From assembly GCA_014905825.1 (NCBI GenBank), contig JACGCN010000002.1:2108001-2172000 (forward strand): a DNA stretch of 64,000 nucleotides, read 5' to 3'. A model generated the notes under the pieces. The model did no database searches. It was given only the letters and a program-made list of their open reading frames with translations, and was not told the origin of the DNA. Positions 12,691 to 22,600 of the stretch are shown here, in pieces; the stretch's first letter is position 1; each line of letters begins with the position of its first letter. The position numbers and the translations under genes are program-made. This DNA comes from Lyophyllum atratum (taxonomy: Eukaryota; Basidiomycota; Agaricomycetes; Agaricales; Lyophyllaceae).

Positions 12691-13435
12691 TTACAGATCG
12701 TCGTCTTCATCAAACCACCGGTCCTCTGCCTCTCTGTCGTCTTCGTCCAGTGATTCGTCCCAATCAACGCTATCATAGTCAAATGGCTGCGGAAAAGTGT
12801 AAGGATTGACGGTTTGGATGTCAAATTTCATGACAACTTGCCTCAAGTAACCCGTATATGAAACGTTCTCGTATGGAGCGTTCGAATAGTAACTTGGCAT
12901 CCTCTGGGCTCTCATCAACCGCACCCGAGATCTCTACCCCTTCTTCATCACTGCTCTCATCTTCTTCGGGAATAAATTGCTCAGCAGCTGCGCGTTCTCG
13001 CCTCAGTGTTCTAAACCGTTCGGCTTCACGATCCTCTTCATACCCTCCCAAGAGACCGCCTAGTTTTCCAACATATTTGGTTGAGCCTCCTAGAAAATCA
13101 CTCTCCGCCCAAGCCTTCTCCTCTGCGCCGTCTTGTATTCCCCGGCGCTCGGGTCCTTGCCATAAGTTGGGCCATTTCCTCTTCGCGACGTCAAAATGAA
13201 GTTCAGGAGGGCCCCCACTAACATATTTGAGACGTCGATTGCGAACGACCGGAAGAACAGTCCGCTCCTTGGCAGAGGTGATGCCGCTGAAATGTAGCAG
13301 CAAATGGGGTGGTAGTTGACTTAGATGTTTGTTCAAGAACGTGATAGCTTCTTTTTCCGGTGAAGGTGCATAGTCATCGGGTAAGCCAAGATACGAAAGG
13401 GAAAAAGATTTGTCGAAGGGAGGTCCTGACGACAT
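12691..13435 (-). CDS. CCDC97-like protein (CCDC97 C-terminal domain family)
   Basis: Two exons, 13435-12842 and 12786-12691, give 229 codons plus stop. The protein starts MSSGPPFDKSFSLSYLGLP. It has a conserved mid-region (VVRNRRLKYVSGG...YFSELEM-like spacing) and ends in a very acidic block (FDYDSVDWDESLDEDD, then DRWFDEDDDL), which is the hallmark of the CCDC97/DUF2052 family. CCDC97 is known as an SF3B-associated splicing factor. The intron is unusual: it begins GCAAGT and ends TTTTCCGCAG, a GC-AG intron of 55 nt. Splicing there joins GLLE to PFDYDSV. Reading through instead gives a stop or an unrelated frame, so I consider the intron real. Confidence 0.75.
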
Positions 13436-13938
13436 TGCTTGCGAGTTCTGGAGGAAAGCTCACAAATCTTATGCGAGTCACGTCACATGACCGTGACATG
13501 AGCATCTGAAACAAGCATATGCAAAGAACCACATGATCTCCAATAATGGTTCTTGTCTTAGTCTAAGTCTTGAGCAGTGTCTTGTTCGAAGCCTGCGGCT
13601 GAAGCGCTGACTTCTCAGTGCCGCAATTCGTCGAACACAGCGTGTGCCATTTGAATGGCATTTCCATATTGAAATCCTGTCTGCCGTATGTAAGTCGTCG
13701 TCCTAACGTCTTACAGTCGCTCATTTGATTTATCAACAGGAAATCTTTTTACGATGGCCGAAAATCCGATCCAGCAGAGGCACCTATCCCCGTAAGCTGG
13801 AACGGCCATGAAGTAAAACTCCAAATTTACTCGGAATCTGTTAGGACGAAAAGGGCAGCCAAACTGAACAAGAGAACTGACTACCATAAGCGGACGTACC
13901 AGAGAACGGAGGTACAAGGCAGAACTACTGACAGGGCG
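13436..13938. promoter_or_regulatory. Divergent intergenic region (503 bp) between CCDC97-like and C2H2 genes
   Basis: Two start codons point away from each other across this stretch, so it should contain both promoters. No specific element could be assigned. Confidence 0.4.
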
Positions 13939-15275
13939 ATGCCGAGCATCATTGCAGCCTCTCCCCCAATGCCCGCTGTCGACAGAGAGACATTGCGGGA
14001 CCGTCCGTCAACCAATGCCACAGATTCCATGCCACGCTTTTCGTCTCTCTCGCAAAGCCAAAATCATCCCGAGATACATTCCTGCAGATGGTCCTGGTGC
14101 CGCCTCACATTCGACACCAATGCAGGTCTTGAGCACCATGTCATTCATGACCACGTGCTGACGGCTGTCCCGGTTAGGCGTGACGATATAGCGATATATA
14201 GGAGAGTAGAAGAAGGCATTGGGGAGAGCTTGACCTTATCTGGCCTTGGAATGTCCACTTCAAGTCATGTCATAGCAAGTGGATCGAAGCCCAGGACAAT
14301 CGAGGGTAAGTGGAGAGCCGCTTGGTATCAGCTATAGTCATCTTACTGTCGATTATTCGTCTTTCGACAGAAAATACCGTCGAACTCGAACTGACCTCTT
14401 CACTCCCATCTCCGCCAGCATCGAGCCCTACATCCGCTACTTTTGAGGATGTGGGACAGTACCCATATGATTATGCGTCAGCATTTGCTCCAGAAGCACC
14501 CTTGCGAAATCCTTTCCCTCCATCACACTTGAATGACATCGTTCATGAAGATTCGACCACACCAAAACGAAGACAGACACCTCCTAGTTTTGCCTCCCTT
14601 TCCTCGCCCCTCGATTATCAGTTCGACATGTTGGCCGACCCACCCATGCCGACTTTTGATTCACTCGTGGAAAGTGCAATAGGTGCTAACCGGAGGCGCA
14701 CAGAAGACAGTCCTGCTAAACCTTCTCCTTCATCCCAACCCGGATGCGGTGGAACCCAAGGCTCCCAAGTCTCATCAACTTCTTCCAGCTCATATGACTC
14801 CGTGGAGAAACAGCTCACTCAAAGCATGGACGTAGACGATGATATTGACCTGAACTCAGAACCTATGTTCCAACCAGCGTTTCATTCCACTGCTCTCGGC
14901 GCCGTGAACGACACAACTCCATTACGAGGTACACCAGTCCGAGCCAAACAGGCGTGGTACGGAACTTGGTCAGCCCGAAGCCTTACATCGCCCTTGGTTG
15001 ATGCCAGTGTTCGAAATGCACTGCCCACAGCATCACAACTCTCAAATAAAGAAACGCAAGCCGAAACACATTCGGGGCATATATTTCACTCTGGCATGTT
15101 GCGAATAACGCCTGCGGCATCACCGTCAATGGACGATGGCGGGAGATCCCGACAATGGCAAGCTGACCCTTCGACACAATCGCAATCGCAATCTCAAGGT
15201 AGCTCCTTGGAATATGTATCATATCCGCCTCTACAAACCCAAGCTCCTTACCGGAGTCAGAGCTTAAGCCAGTAA
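13939..15275 (+). CDS. Single C2H2 zinc-finger protein, mostly disordered
   Basis: Two exons (13939-14305 and 14371-15275, intron GTAAGT...TTTCGACAG) give 423 residues. Near residue 48 there is one C2H2 finger, CRWSWCRLTFDTNAGLEHHV, completed by IHDH. The rest is rich in Ser, Pro, Gln and Thr with repeated QSQ/SQ runs near the end (STQSQSQSQGS), typical of a fungal transcription or chromatin factor with long disordered regions. No further domain is visible. It is the last cellular gene before the transposon block. Function beyond probable nucleic-acid binding is unknown. Confidence 0.7.
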
Positions 15276-15719
15276 TGGGTTTTATCTTTATCGCTTGTTT
15301 CTGTAGTTAAGCTTTTGTATCATTGATCGCGGTTTAAATGTTTATTCACGCTAGTCCAATGCAGCCAAACTGGTGCCCTGGTTACACGGCGCGTGCTCCG
15401 GCACACCCAAAACAATCACACACAGAACGCCGCGCGTTTTTGTGATTGGTTCGATGATGCGGTGATCCATCTTGGGTCACGCGTGGGGTGGTTTCACGAA
15501 GGAGAGACTTATCCTGCCTAGAAGAGGAGGAAAGAATATGAGACGTCCCCAGGGATCTTCTCATTGACTTTCCTTCGCTAGGTGGGATTTATTTTCTCTC
15601 TTCCCTCCTCAGGGATCTTCGTATTGACGACTTCGCATAGCTCGTTGAACCAGGCACCGTTCATTTTCGTGTCTAATCAACCAATACATCGCTTTCACTC
15701 ATCAAAGTCATCCTGAGTT
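15276..15719. other. Intergenic/5' edge of Ngaro-1, boundary unresolved
   Basis: No gene is visible. A 19-nt imperfect direct repeat occurs at 15550 and 15610 (CAGGGATCTTC, two bases, then ATTGAC), spaced exactly 60 bp. Its position just before the first Ngaro-1 frame suggests it may belong to that element's 5' terminal repeat, but I found no matching copy at the 3' end, so the element's left border stays open. Confidence 0.4.
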
Positions 15720-16909
15720 GTGAAACTTTTTATTATGAGCCATAATGCCCATGGAGCCTCCCGTCGTGCTGCCCCGTCTACTGGACAGACTGGAGCCCGT
15801 GCAGTCAATCAAGGAATTTCCTTCACAGGTGCAACTAGCACTGGAGCCGAACCCGAAACTCCCTCTTCTGGATCGTCTCAGTTGCCCCACAACGGTCCCC
15901 CTAATCAGCCGAATAGCACCCAGGCCAGCACTGAGCCCATCTCCTCCAGTGCTACTGGATCGACTCTCCCTTCCCAATCCACCGGAAATCCTCCCGGTGA
16001 AATCGGATTCCAGTTTGCACTCTCTAAACAAGTCGAAGGCATTCTCGAGGACTTCAGACATGAGAAACTCGAAAAAGGGAGCGCCGCTTTATCAATCTTC
16101 CAAATTCTCAGCGCTGCACCAGGGGAAGACTTGGCGAAAGAGCTCGCCATCAAGGAGTACTTTTCTTCCCTTGACGACATTCAAAGAGAGCTTGATTCCT
16201 CCATCCGTCGCGGTACAGCAGCCGGTTCGGCACTCGCGGGGGCGGTTGCAGGGGCAGAGATTCCTCAGAACCGACCCGACGACCCCGATCCACAAGACGG
16301 ACAAGATCTCGAAGATTTCCTCAACCAAGCTCACGCCAGAGCGTTACTCAGACCACGTTCAGCCTCACCAATCGACAGTAGTGCAGGAGATCCCAAGAGG
16401 CGCAAACTTACCTCTAACGATATGCCGTGGTCTAAAAAGGAAGCCGTCGCGCAGCAGATCCAGCGACCGCAATGCAAAATCACGCAAGCTATCCTCGCTA
16501 GATTTGCCAGAGATCCCCCATATGTCAAGCGAAGCATCATGTCGAGTTGTTCAGCCCCCCCCGGCTTCCCGGAATGGGACGCGATCATCAGAGGAACGGC
16601 CGTCAACCTCCATTCAGTCTTCTCCTCAATCCATTCAATCATCCCTCCTAAAGAGGAGTCTGGCCGCGTGGGAGATACTGAGATCAGATTCTCAAGAACT
16701 GAGCCCGCTAAGAAGATTCTCACCTCGCAGGACTGGTCTCTCGCCTGGCGTTTTGCCGTCGAGGCCTATACTTTCACCTTCGAGGAGCGCGCATCAGAGC
16801 TTAACGCGTGGGCCAAACACATCGAAGAGATGTTTGCGTCCATCCAGGTATCCTACCACAACCGGATCATCTTATACGACATCGCAGCCAGAAACTTGGT
16901 CGGGGGTGG
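15720..16909 (+). CDS. Ngaro-1 gag-like ORF, 5' part (interrupted by Gypsy-1)
   Basis: This is the first ORF of Ngaro-1. It runs from a Ser/Thr/Pro-rich start (MKLFIMSHNAHGAS or, six codons in, MSHNAHGAS) through a helical region (ALSKQVEGILEDFRHEKLEK) and a basic patch (DPKRRKLTS). It ends in AYTFTFEERASELNAWAKHI. It is cut after LVGG by Gypsy-1 at 16910. The continuation, 24826-25108, holds the zinc-binding end. A second frame on the same strand (15745-16914) is open over the same length. Confidence 0.75.
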
Positions 16910-17120
16910 TGTAATCCTGGATTACGTACACTATTGACACATGCTTGGCGGCGTCCCCATTTATACCCGCCGCTTTACCTCTCCCTTCCTTCTTCCCTTT
17001 TTCCCCCATCTTTCATACCGCCACACGTATTCTCGCACAGACTCAACTCAAATAGAACTCGTTCCTGTTTTGGTGCGTCTGATTTCAGTGTTGCTCGCCC
17101 CGTACCAGGGCAAGCTTCCA
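16910..17120 (+). repeat. Gypsy-1 5' LTR
   Basis: 211 bp, TG...CA ends. It begins with a short palindrome (GTAATCC-T-GGATTAC). Directly downstream stands CTTTTTTTTAAAC in the place where a primer-binding site is expected. Confidence 0.93.
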
Positions 17121-17230
17121 CTTTTTTTTAAACTACGAACGTTACCTACTGCGACCGCCGCCGCCTGATCGCTTAGCGCGATTTTTTTCTCCTTTCGTCG
17201 TTATCTCCGTTAGCGAGTGCCTGGCGCCTA
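17121..17230 (+). other. Gypsy-1 leader, first part
   Basis: Noncoding leader between the 5' LTR and the Tc1/mariner insertion; it starts with CTTTTTTTTAAAC. The TA at 17229-17230 is the mariner target site. Confidence 0.7.
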
Positions 17231-17275
17231 CTCGTGCCTGGGAAAAGTAACCGGTGGGCACGTGATCAGGTCGCG
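17231..17275 (+). repeat. Tc1/mariner left TIR
   Basis: Begins CTCGTGCCTGGGAAAAG and reaches GATCAGGTCGCG. It pairs with the inverted copy at 18510-18554 with one mismatch. Confidence 0.9.
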
Positions 17276-17387
17276 AGTCGCGACTTTGAACAAGAAGCGC
17301 GTCGCTCACTGTGGGTCAACGGCGTAGCAGAAAAAACTGGAATTATTGGTATAGTACGGTATATAATAGGTATCCATGAATATGTAC

Positions 17388-18443
17388 TCAGTATCTGGTA
17401 TGAGAACCCTTGGTATCAATAATAGCAGAAACACGTTCTGACATGGTAGAAGTATACTTGTCAATTTGGGAGATGTCCAGAGAGTCCCATGCAGCTTTAC
17501 AGGCCACGATAAGCTTCGGAACAGTCGAAGGGTGATCTGGCAAAGCTCGTATAATGGACTTGAGCTCGTGCCAGACCGGCTCGATGGGGTTTATGTCGGG
17601 AGAAGATGGTGGGTGAGGGAACAGTGGTATCTTGTGATCCGCAAACCATTTCTTCGTCAATTTCGCAGTGTGGCTGGGTGCGCCGTCCTGCATAGATACT
17701 ACCCCTGGCCTCTCTTTCTTCATTTCTCGATAGAACTCGAGGAGCTGACCATCAAGGACTTGAGAAATGTACCTTTCTTTGGTCATCCCCCCTCCTTTAC
17801 CCCCCGGATATTCCAACACTATCAATGGCCCTTTTTTCCCTCGCATGATGCAACCCCAGACCATAATCCGGACCGAGGACTGCTTAAAGGTTGGCACGAC
17901 ACAGTTCTCGTCATATTCTTCATCTGGGCGTCGAGTTACCCAGATCTTCCCATGCGTGTCATCCATGTGCACATAGCACTCATCCGACCAAATCACATTC
18001 TTCCAGTCACTGTCCTCAAACCCTTTGTGTTCCTCTGCCCATGCCAGCCTTTTCTTCTTCTGGAGTGGGGTGAGGAAGGGCACCTTCCTCGCAGCTTGTC
18101 TGTGGTACCCCTGCCTCGCAGCGACGTCGCGAACAAGATTCTCGCTTATGTCATCAGCTGCTTCTTGCGCGACGCGCTGAAAGGGTTTTCTTCGGTTTTT
18201 CTTGACATTGCGCATTATCACGCGCTCGTCCCGATCCGTAAGCTTCGTGGGACGACCAGATCGGGGTCGATTTGTGGCTGAGCCCGTCGTTTGAAACTTC
18301 TTCCAGATGTCGGAGGCGGATTGTTGGGGAATGCCGGCAAGCCGTGCAGATTCACAGAGCTTTCCTGAAGCCTGCATGGCACCGATAAATCGGTTTTTTC
18401 TCGGAGTTCCATGCTGGATGCGGGAGGTCTTTTTGGCAACCAT
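17388..18443 (-). CDS. Tc1/mariner-type DDE transposase (DD34E), 351 aa
   Basis: The 351-residue protein has the usual length for a Tc1-like transposase. The N-terminal ~120 residues form helix-turn-helix DNA-binding units (SARLAGIPQQSASDIWKKF, then a basic GRPTKLT linker). The catalytic core shows all three acidic residues: VIWSDECYVHMDD, MQDGAPSHTA and PSSPDINPIEPVWHEL. The second Asp and the Glu are separated by 34 residues, the DD34E spacing. No stops or frameshifts are seen, and the TIRs and TA sites are intact, so this copy could be functional. It lies antisense to the host gypsy element, in the leader where it does not break gag-pol. Confidence 0.95.
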   Translation of the reverse strand: MVAKKTSRIQHGTPRKNRFIGAMQASGKLCESARLAGIPQQSASDIWKKFQTTGSATNRPRSGRPTKLTDRDERVIMRNVKKNRRKPFQRVAQEAADDISENLVRDVAARQGYHRQAARKVPFLTPLQKKKRLAWAEEHKGFEDSDWKNVIWSDECYVHMDDTHGKIWVTRRPDEEYDENCVVPTFKQSSVRIMVWGCIMRGKKGPLIVLEYPGGKGGGMTKERYISQVLDGQLLEFYREMKKERPGVVSMQDGAPSHTAKLTKKWFADHKIPLFPHPPSSPDINPIEPVWHELKSIIRALPDHPSTVPKLIVACKAAWDSLDISQIDKYTSTMSERVSAIIDTKGSHTRY

Positions 18444-18509
18444 TGACAGTGGCGAGAGTTGTTGGTTACAATGTAATTACACTATTTACGAACCACCACT
18501 TCAACACGA

Positions 18510-18554
18510 CGCGACTTGATCACGTGCCCACCGGTTACTTTTCCCAGGCACGAG
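18510..18554 (-). repeat. Tc1/mariner right TIR
   Basis: Inverted partner of 17231-17275. It is followed by TA at 18555-18556. Confidence 0.9.
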
Positions 18555-18556
18555 TA

Positions 18557-18948
18557 CTGAACATTCTTGGCATCACAGAATCGCCTTTCATAGAACTGTT
18601 GAACGTTTTTGGCGCATATAGCCATCCCGCCCTGCCTTTTGGCGCATATAGCCACCCCGCCCCGCCAAGCTGTCCCGTCTCCCCTCCGTCCCCATTTCCC
18701 TCACCACGCGTAGTCGTGGGCGTAGTTCATCTGTACCGCCGTCCTCCCGTTCGCTCCCGCAAGGCTCGTCTGGAGCCGCGCCCCTGCCGCCTTTAGCCGC
18801 TTCATCCCCGCCGTTGTCACCACCCCCGCCGTCATCTGCTGCTCCGTCGCCTCCTGCTCGTCCGTCCCCACCGCCCCCGCCTCCTCCACCACCGCCGCCG
18901 CCGTTGAACGAACAACGTTCCCCGTCCCCATCTTCGTCTTCTTCCAGC
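18557..18948 (+). other. Gypsy-1 leader, second part
   Basis: Noncoding leader rich in C. It contains a tandem pair of GGCGCATATAGCCA (18611-18624 and 18641-18654), a motif found once more in the Gypsy-2 leader. The last 8 bases, CTTCCAGC, are the target duplication of the MITE that follows. Confidence 0.6.
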
Positions 18949-19554
18949 TAGTGTTAGGAGGTCGTGTTGCAGCAACCGCAAAAGACCGCAAAAAGACCGG
19001 ACTGCAACCGCGGTTGCTACAACTTCAGGTTGCAGTTGCTGGGATTTGAAATACGCACAAAGACTGCTAGCAACCGGTTGCGACCGGTCGCGGCCCGGAG
19101 GTCCGGATCAGCGGATAGCCCTTTAAAAACGCGTGAAATTGACCCCTGGATCATCAAAAATGGTTGAGAATTGAAGAAGTTATGATCAAAATAGTATCAG
19201 CATGCTCTAAAATGACATCCATTCACTATTTTAGTCATATCTCTGTCAATTTTTGGCAGTTTTGGGAGATCCAAGAATGAAAATCATCGTGAGATATATG
19301 CAAAAACGTCTGTAGCAATGGTTAGACATCAATGCTAGTGCTTCTAGTTGAAAATGCACAATAAATAAGCAATTTACATGTAAATACACATTAATTCATC
19401 CTAATTCGTCTAAATCAGTTGCAACTCGGTTGCAACCGGTTGCAACCGGTCGCAGTCGCGGTTGCTACATTTGGGAATGTGTAGCAACCGGTTGCGGTTG
19501 CGGTTGCTTAAAAAACGGTCAAAAGACCGGACCCGACACGACTTTAAAACACTA
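18949..19554. mobile_element. Non-autonomous hAT-like MITE, 606 bp
   Basis: The ends are inverted: TAGTGTT, five bases, GTCGTGT on the left, and the same pattern in reverse on the right (ending AACACTA). The 8-bp duplication CTTCCAGC stands on both sides (18941-18948 and 19555-19562), the size typical of hAT elements. The interior has no long frame but many subterminal copies of GCAACCGGTTGC-like motifs on both strands, which could be transposase-binding sites. AT content rises in the middle (about 19130-19430). Confidence 0.85.
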
Positions 19555-19610
19555 CTTCCAGCTCATCCTCTGACTCGTCACCTCGCCTCATCACCGACCC
19601 ATACTGCAAC

Positions 19611-22600
19611 ATGCCGTCCACGGCTACTCTCGAGTTCAGAGATGGAAAACTTCCTAGCTTGCTCGACGGAGACCTGACCCCTCGTCTAGTCAAGGACTGG
19701 GAACGCGGCTGCTTGGAGTACTTCAAACACAAAGCTATCAAGCCCGAGGACCAGGTTTCCAGAGCCTACACCGGTCTTCGTGACCATCGCATTCGTGACT
19801 GGATAGCTGGTGACCACGACCGCATCATGACTCTTACGTTCCCTGCATTCATGACCGAGGTTAAAACGAACTATCTTCCCAAGGACTGGGTGTCCAAACT
19901 TCGTGTTCGCATCCTTTCTCTTCGTCTCGACCCCGACAAGGGCTCCTTCTGGGACTATTGTGCCGAAATGCAAGCTATGAACTCCCTCTTGATCGGCACC
20001 CCATCCCATTTCCCTGTCACAACCGAGCTCCGCAACAAGATCGAAGCGGGACTCGACATCGAGCTTTCCCAAAAGTATTTCGACGAGAAGTTGACCGAGG
20101 TCGTCGAATGGCATGACTGGTTGGATGCAGTCCGGAGGATAGATGAATCTAGGACGCGCGCTGTGAAACGCCAACGGGAGATCGTCGAGGAGGCGATTCA
20201 ACGTGCTGCTAAACGTCCCCTTACCCAATCGCGTTTCGACAACAACGGTCGCTCATCCTCGTCCAAGAAATCTTCATCCAGCTCCAAGCCGCAGTCGTCA
20301 GACCGTTCTAAGCCGCCTCCTCTTCATGATGACGAGAAGGCCTTGCTGCGTGAGCACGAAGGGTGCTTCAAGTGCCGTCGTTTCTACTCCGGCTGCACAT
20401 CCCTTACATGCACAACGGGATTCCCTGATGGCCGTACCTACCGCACCCTCACCGCTGCTGACGCCGCTCTCGCCGCCACTGCTGCCGCCGCTGCTAAGAA
20501 GACTCCGTCTTCATCGTCGTCGTCAAAACCCCGTACCGCTAAGCCCGTCGCAGCCATCGTTCCTAATGCTGGCTCCTCTTCCTTCACTTCCTGGGGAGAC
20601 TCCCCTCAGCGTTCTGGCTTCGTCGCAGCCGTTCTCCCAGATTCTCCAATCTCCGGTGTATTGTCGGATGATTCTGCTACTGAGAGTGATGGTTCGAGCG
20701 CGTCCGACGACGATGTACGTATCGCTCCGTTTTCTGTGCCTCATTATCTATGGGATGGTCTTGTGACCGGACCTAGTATCGATCTGCCTCTTCATGTCTC
20801 CGCTTTAATTGACTGTGGCTCACACCTGGTTTTGATCAACGCAGACTTAGCAGACCACCTCGGACTCCGCCGCTTCCAGTTGAACGAACCTTTAGATGTC
20901 GGTCTCGCTATGTCTCCATCCACGTCGTCGTCGAAATCAACGAAGGGGCCCCAGACCTCAAATATTCTGACTGAGTACTGCAAGCTGTCTCTTTCCTCCC
21001 TCGATCGATCATGGACCTCGAACACTGTACGCGCTATTATTGCCCCTGGCCTCTGTACCCCCATCATTCTCGGACTGCCTTTCCTGTCCCATAACCACCT
21101 CGTTACCGATCATCACGCTCGTACCATCATTGACTCGCGCTGTAACTACAGTTTACTTAATCCTGCCTGTCCCATACCTATCCCCGCACATAAACGAATA
21201 TCAATCCGCGCTGCGTTCAATAAAACGAAGGCGTACCGTAAGGCCATGGTCAAAGAACTTAAAGTTGTGTGCAACGCACGGCGTGAACAGCTTGAAGCTG
21301 CTTGCCTCTTTGAGGTTGTGAAAGAGGTTAACGTCGTCGCCGCCGTGCGTACCCGTATAGAGGAACTGTCCACGTTGGAATCTCTAAAAGGTTTCGAGAC
21401 CAACATGAAGGTCGAATTTGAGGACATTTTCAAACCCATTCCACATGTTCGAGACCTTCCCCGCGACGTCTTGGCAGAAATTCATGTGAAGACAGCCGAC
21501 CAATCGATTCGTACACGCACATATCAGTGTCCTAGAAAATACCGTGAAGCATGGCAAACACTTATTGGCGAACATCTTGAAGCGGGCCGAATCCGTCCTT
21601 CATCGTCTCAATACGCTTCACCGGCATTTATTATTCCAAAGGCAGACCCAAAGGTTCTCCCTCGTTGGGTGAACGACTATCGCGAATTGAACGCAAACAC
21701 TGTTCCCGATAATCACCCGTTGCCCCGTGTCGATGACATTCTGCATGACTGCGGGAAGGGCAAGTTCTTCTCAACTATAGACATGACAAATTCGTTTTTC
21801 CAGACGCCTATGCACCCTGATCACGTCCACCTGACAGCTGTTTCGACGCCCTTCGGACTTTTCGAGTGGTTGGTTATGCCCATGGGACTTCGGAATGCGC
21901 CCGCGATTCATCAGCGCCGAGTCTCGACAGCGTTGAGGGACTACATCGGTAAAATATGCCATGTTTACCTGGATGATATCGTCATATATTCGCAGACACT
22001 CGAAGAACATCACATCAACGTCCGTAAAATATTGGAGGCTCTCCGAGCCGCACAGTTATACGTCAATCCGGCTAAAACGAACCTGTATTGCACGTCGATC
22101 GATTTTTTGGGTCACCACATATCCGCTGCTGGTATTGAGGCCGACGGACGCAAGGTCGATCGCATCCTGAACTGGCCCACTCCTAAATCTTCAACCGACG
22201 TTCGCTCCTTTCTGGGACTGGTCCGTTATATCGCTGCCTTTTTGCCTCATCTCGTGGACCACACCGACATCTTGACTGAACTGACTCGGAAAGAATGTGA
22301 CACTTCCTTTCCTGAGTGGCTGCCTTGTCACCAACGCGCTCTGGATGCCATCAAAAAAATCGTTGTGAGTCGCGAGTGCTTAACCACAATCGACCACGAC
22401 GACAAATCGAAAACAATTTTTGTGACCTGCGACGCAAGCGACAGACGTTCTGGTGCTGTTCTGTCATTTGGCGATAGTTGGGAGACCGCTCGTCCAGTTG
22501 CGTTCGATTCCTCAACCTTCAAGGGAGCGGAGCTGAATTACCCTGTGCATGAGAAAGAAATGCTGTCCATCATCCGAGCCTTGCGCAAATGGCGAGCTGA

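Larger units (their letters stand above)
17231..18554 (-). mobile_element. Tc1/mariner transposon nested in the Gypsy-1 leader
   Basis: The 1324-bp element is bounded by TIRs of about 45 bp that start CTCGTGCCTGGGAAAAG. They match at 38 consecutive positions, then at six more after one mismatch. TA dinucleotides flank it (17229-17230 and 18555-18556), the expected Tc1/mariner duplication. A single intact transposase frame fills the interior. Confidence 0.95.

Noticed and set aside
17466..18281. 271-codon frame antisense to the mariner transposase
   Set aside because: It is a shadow of the transposase reading frame with no recognisable features.
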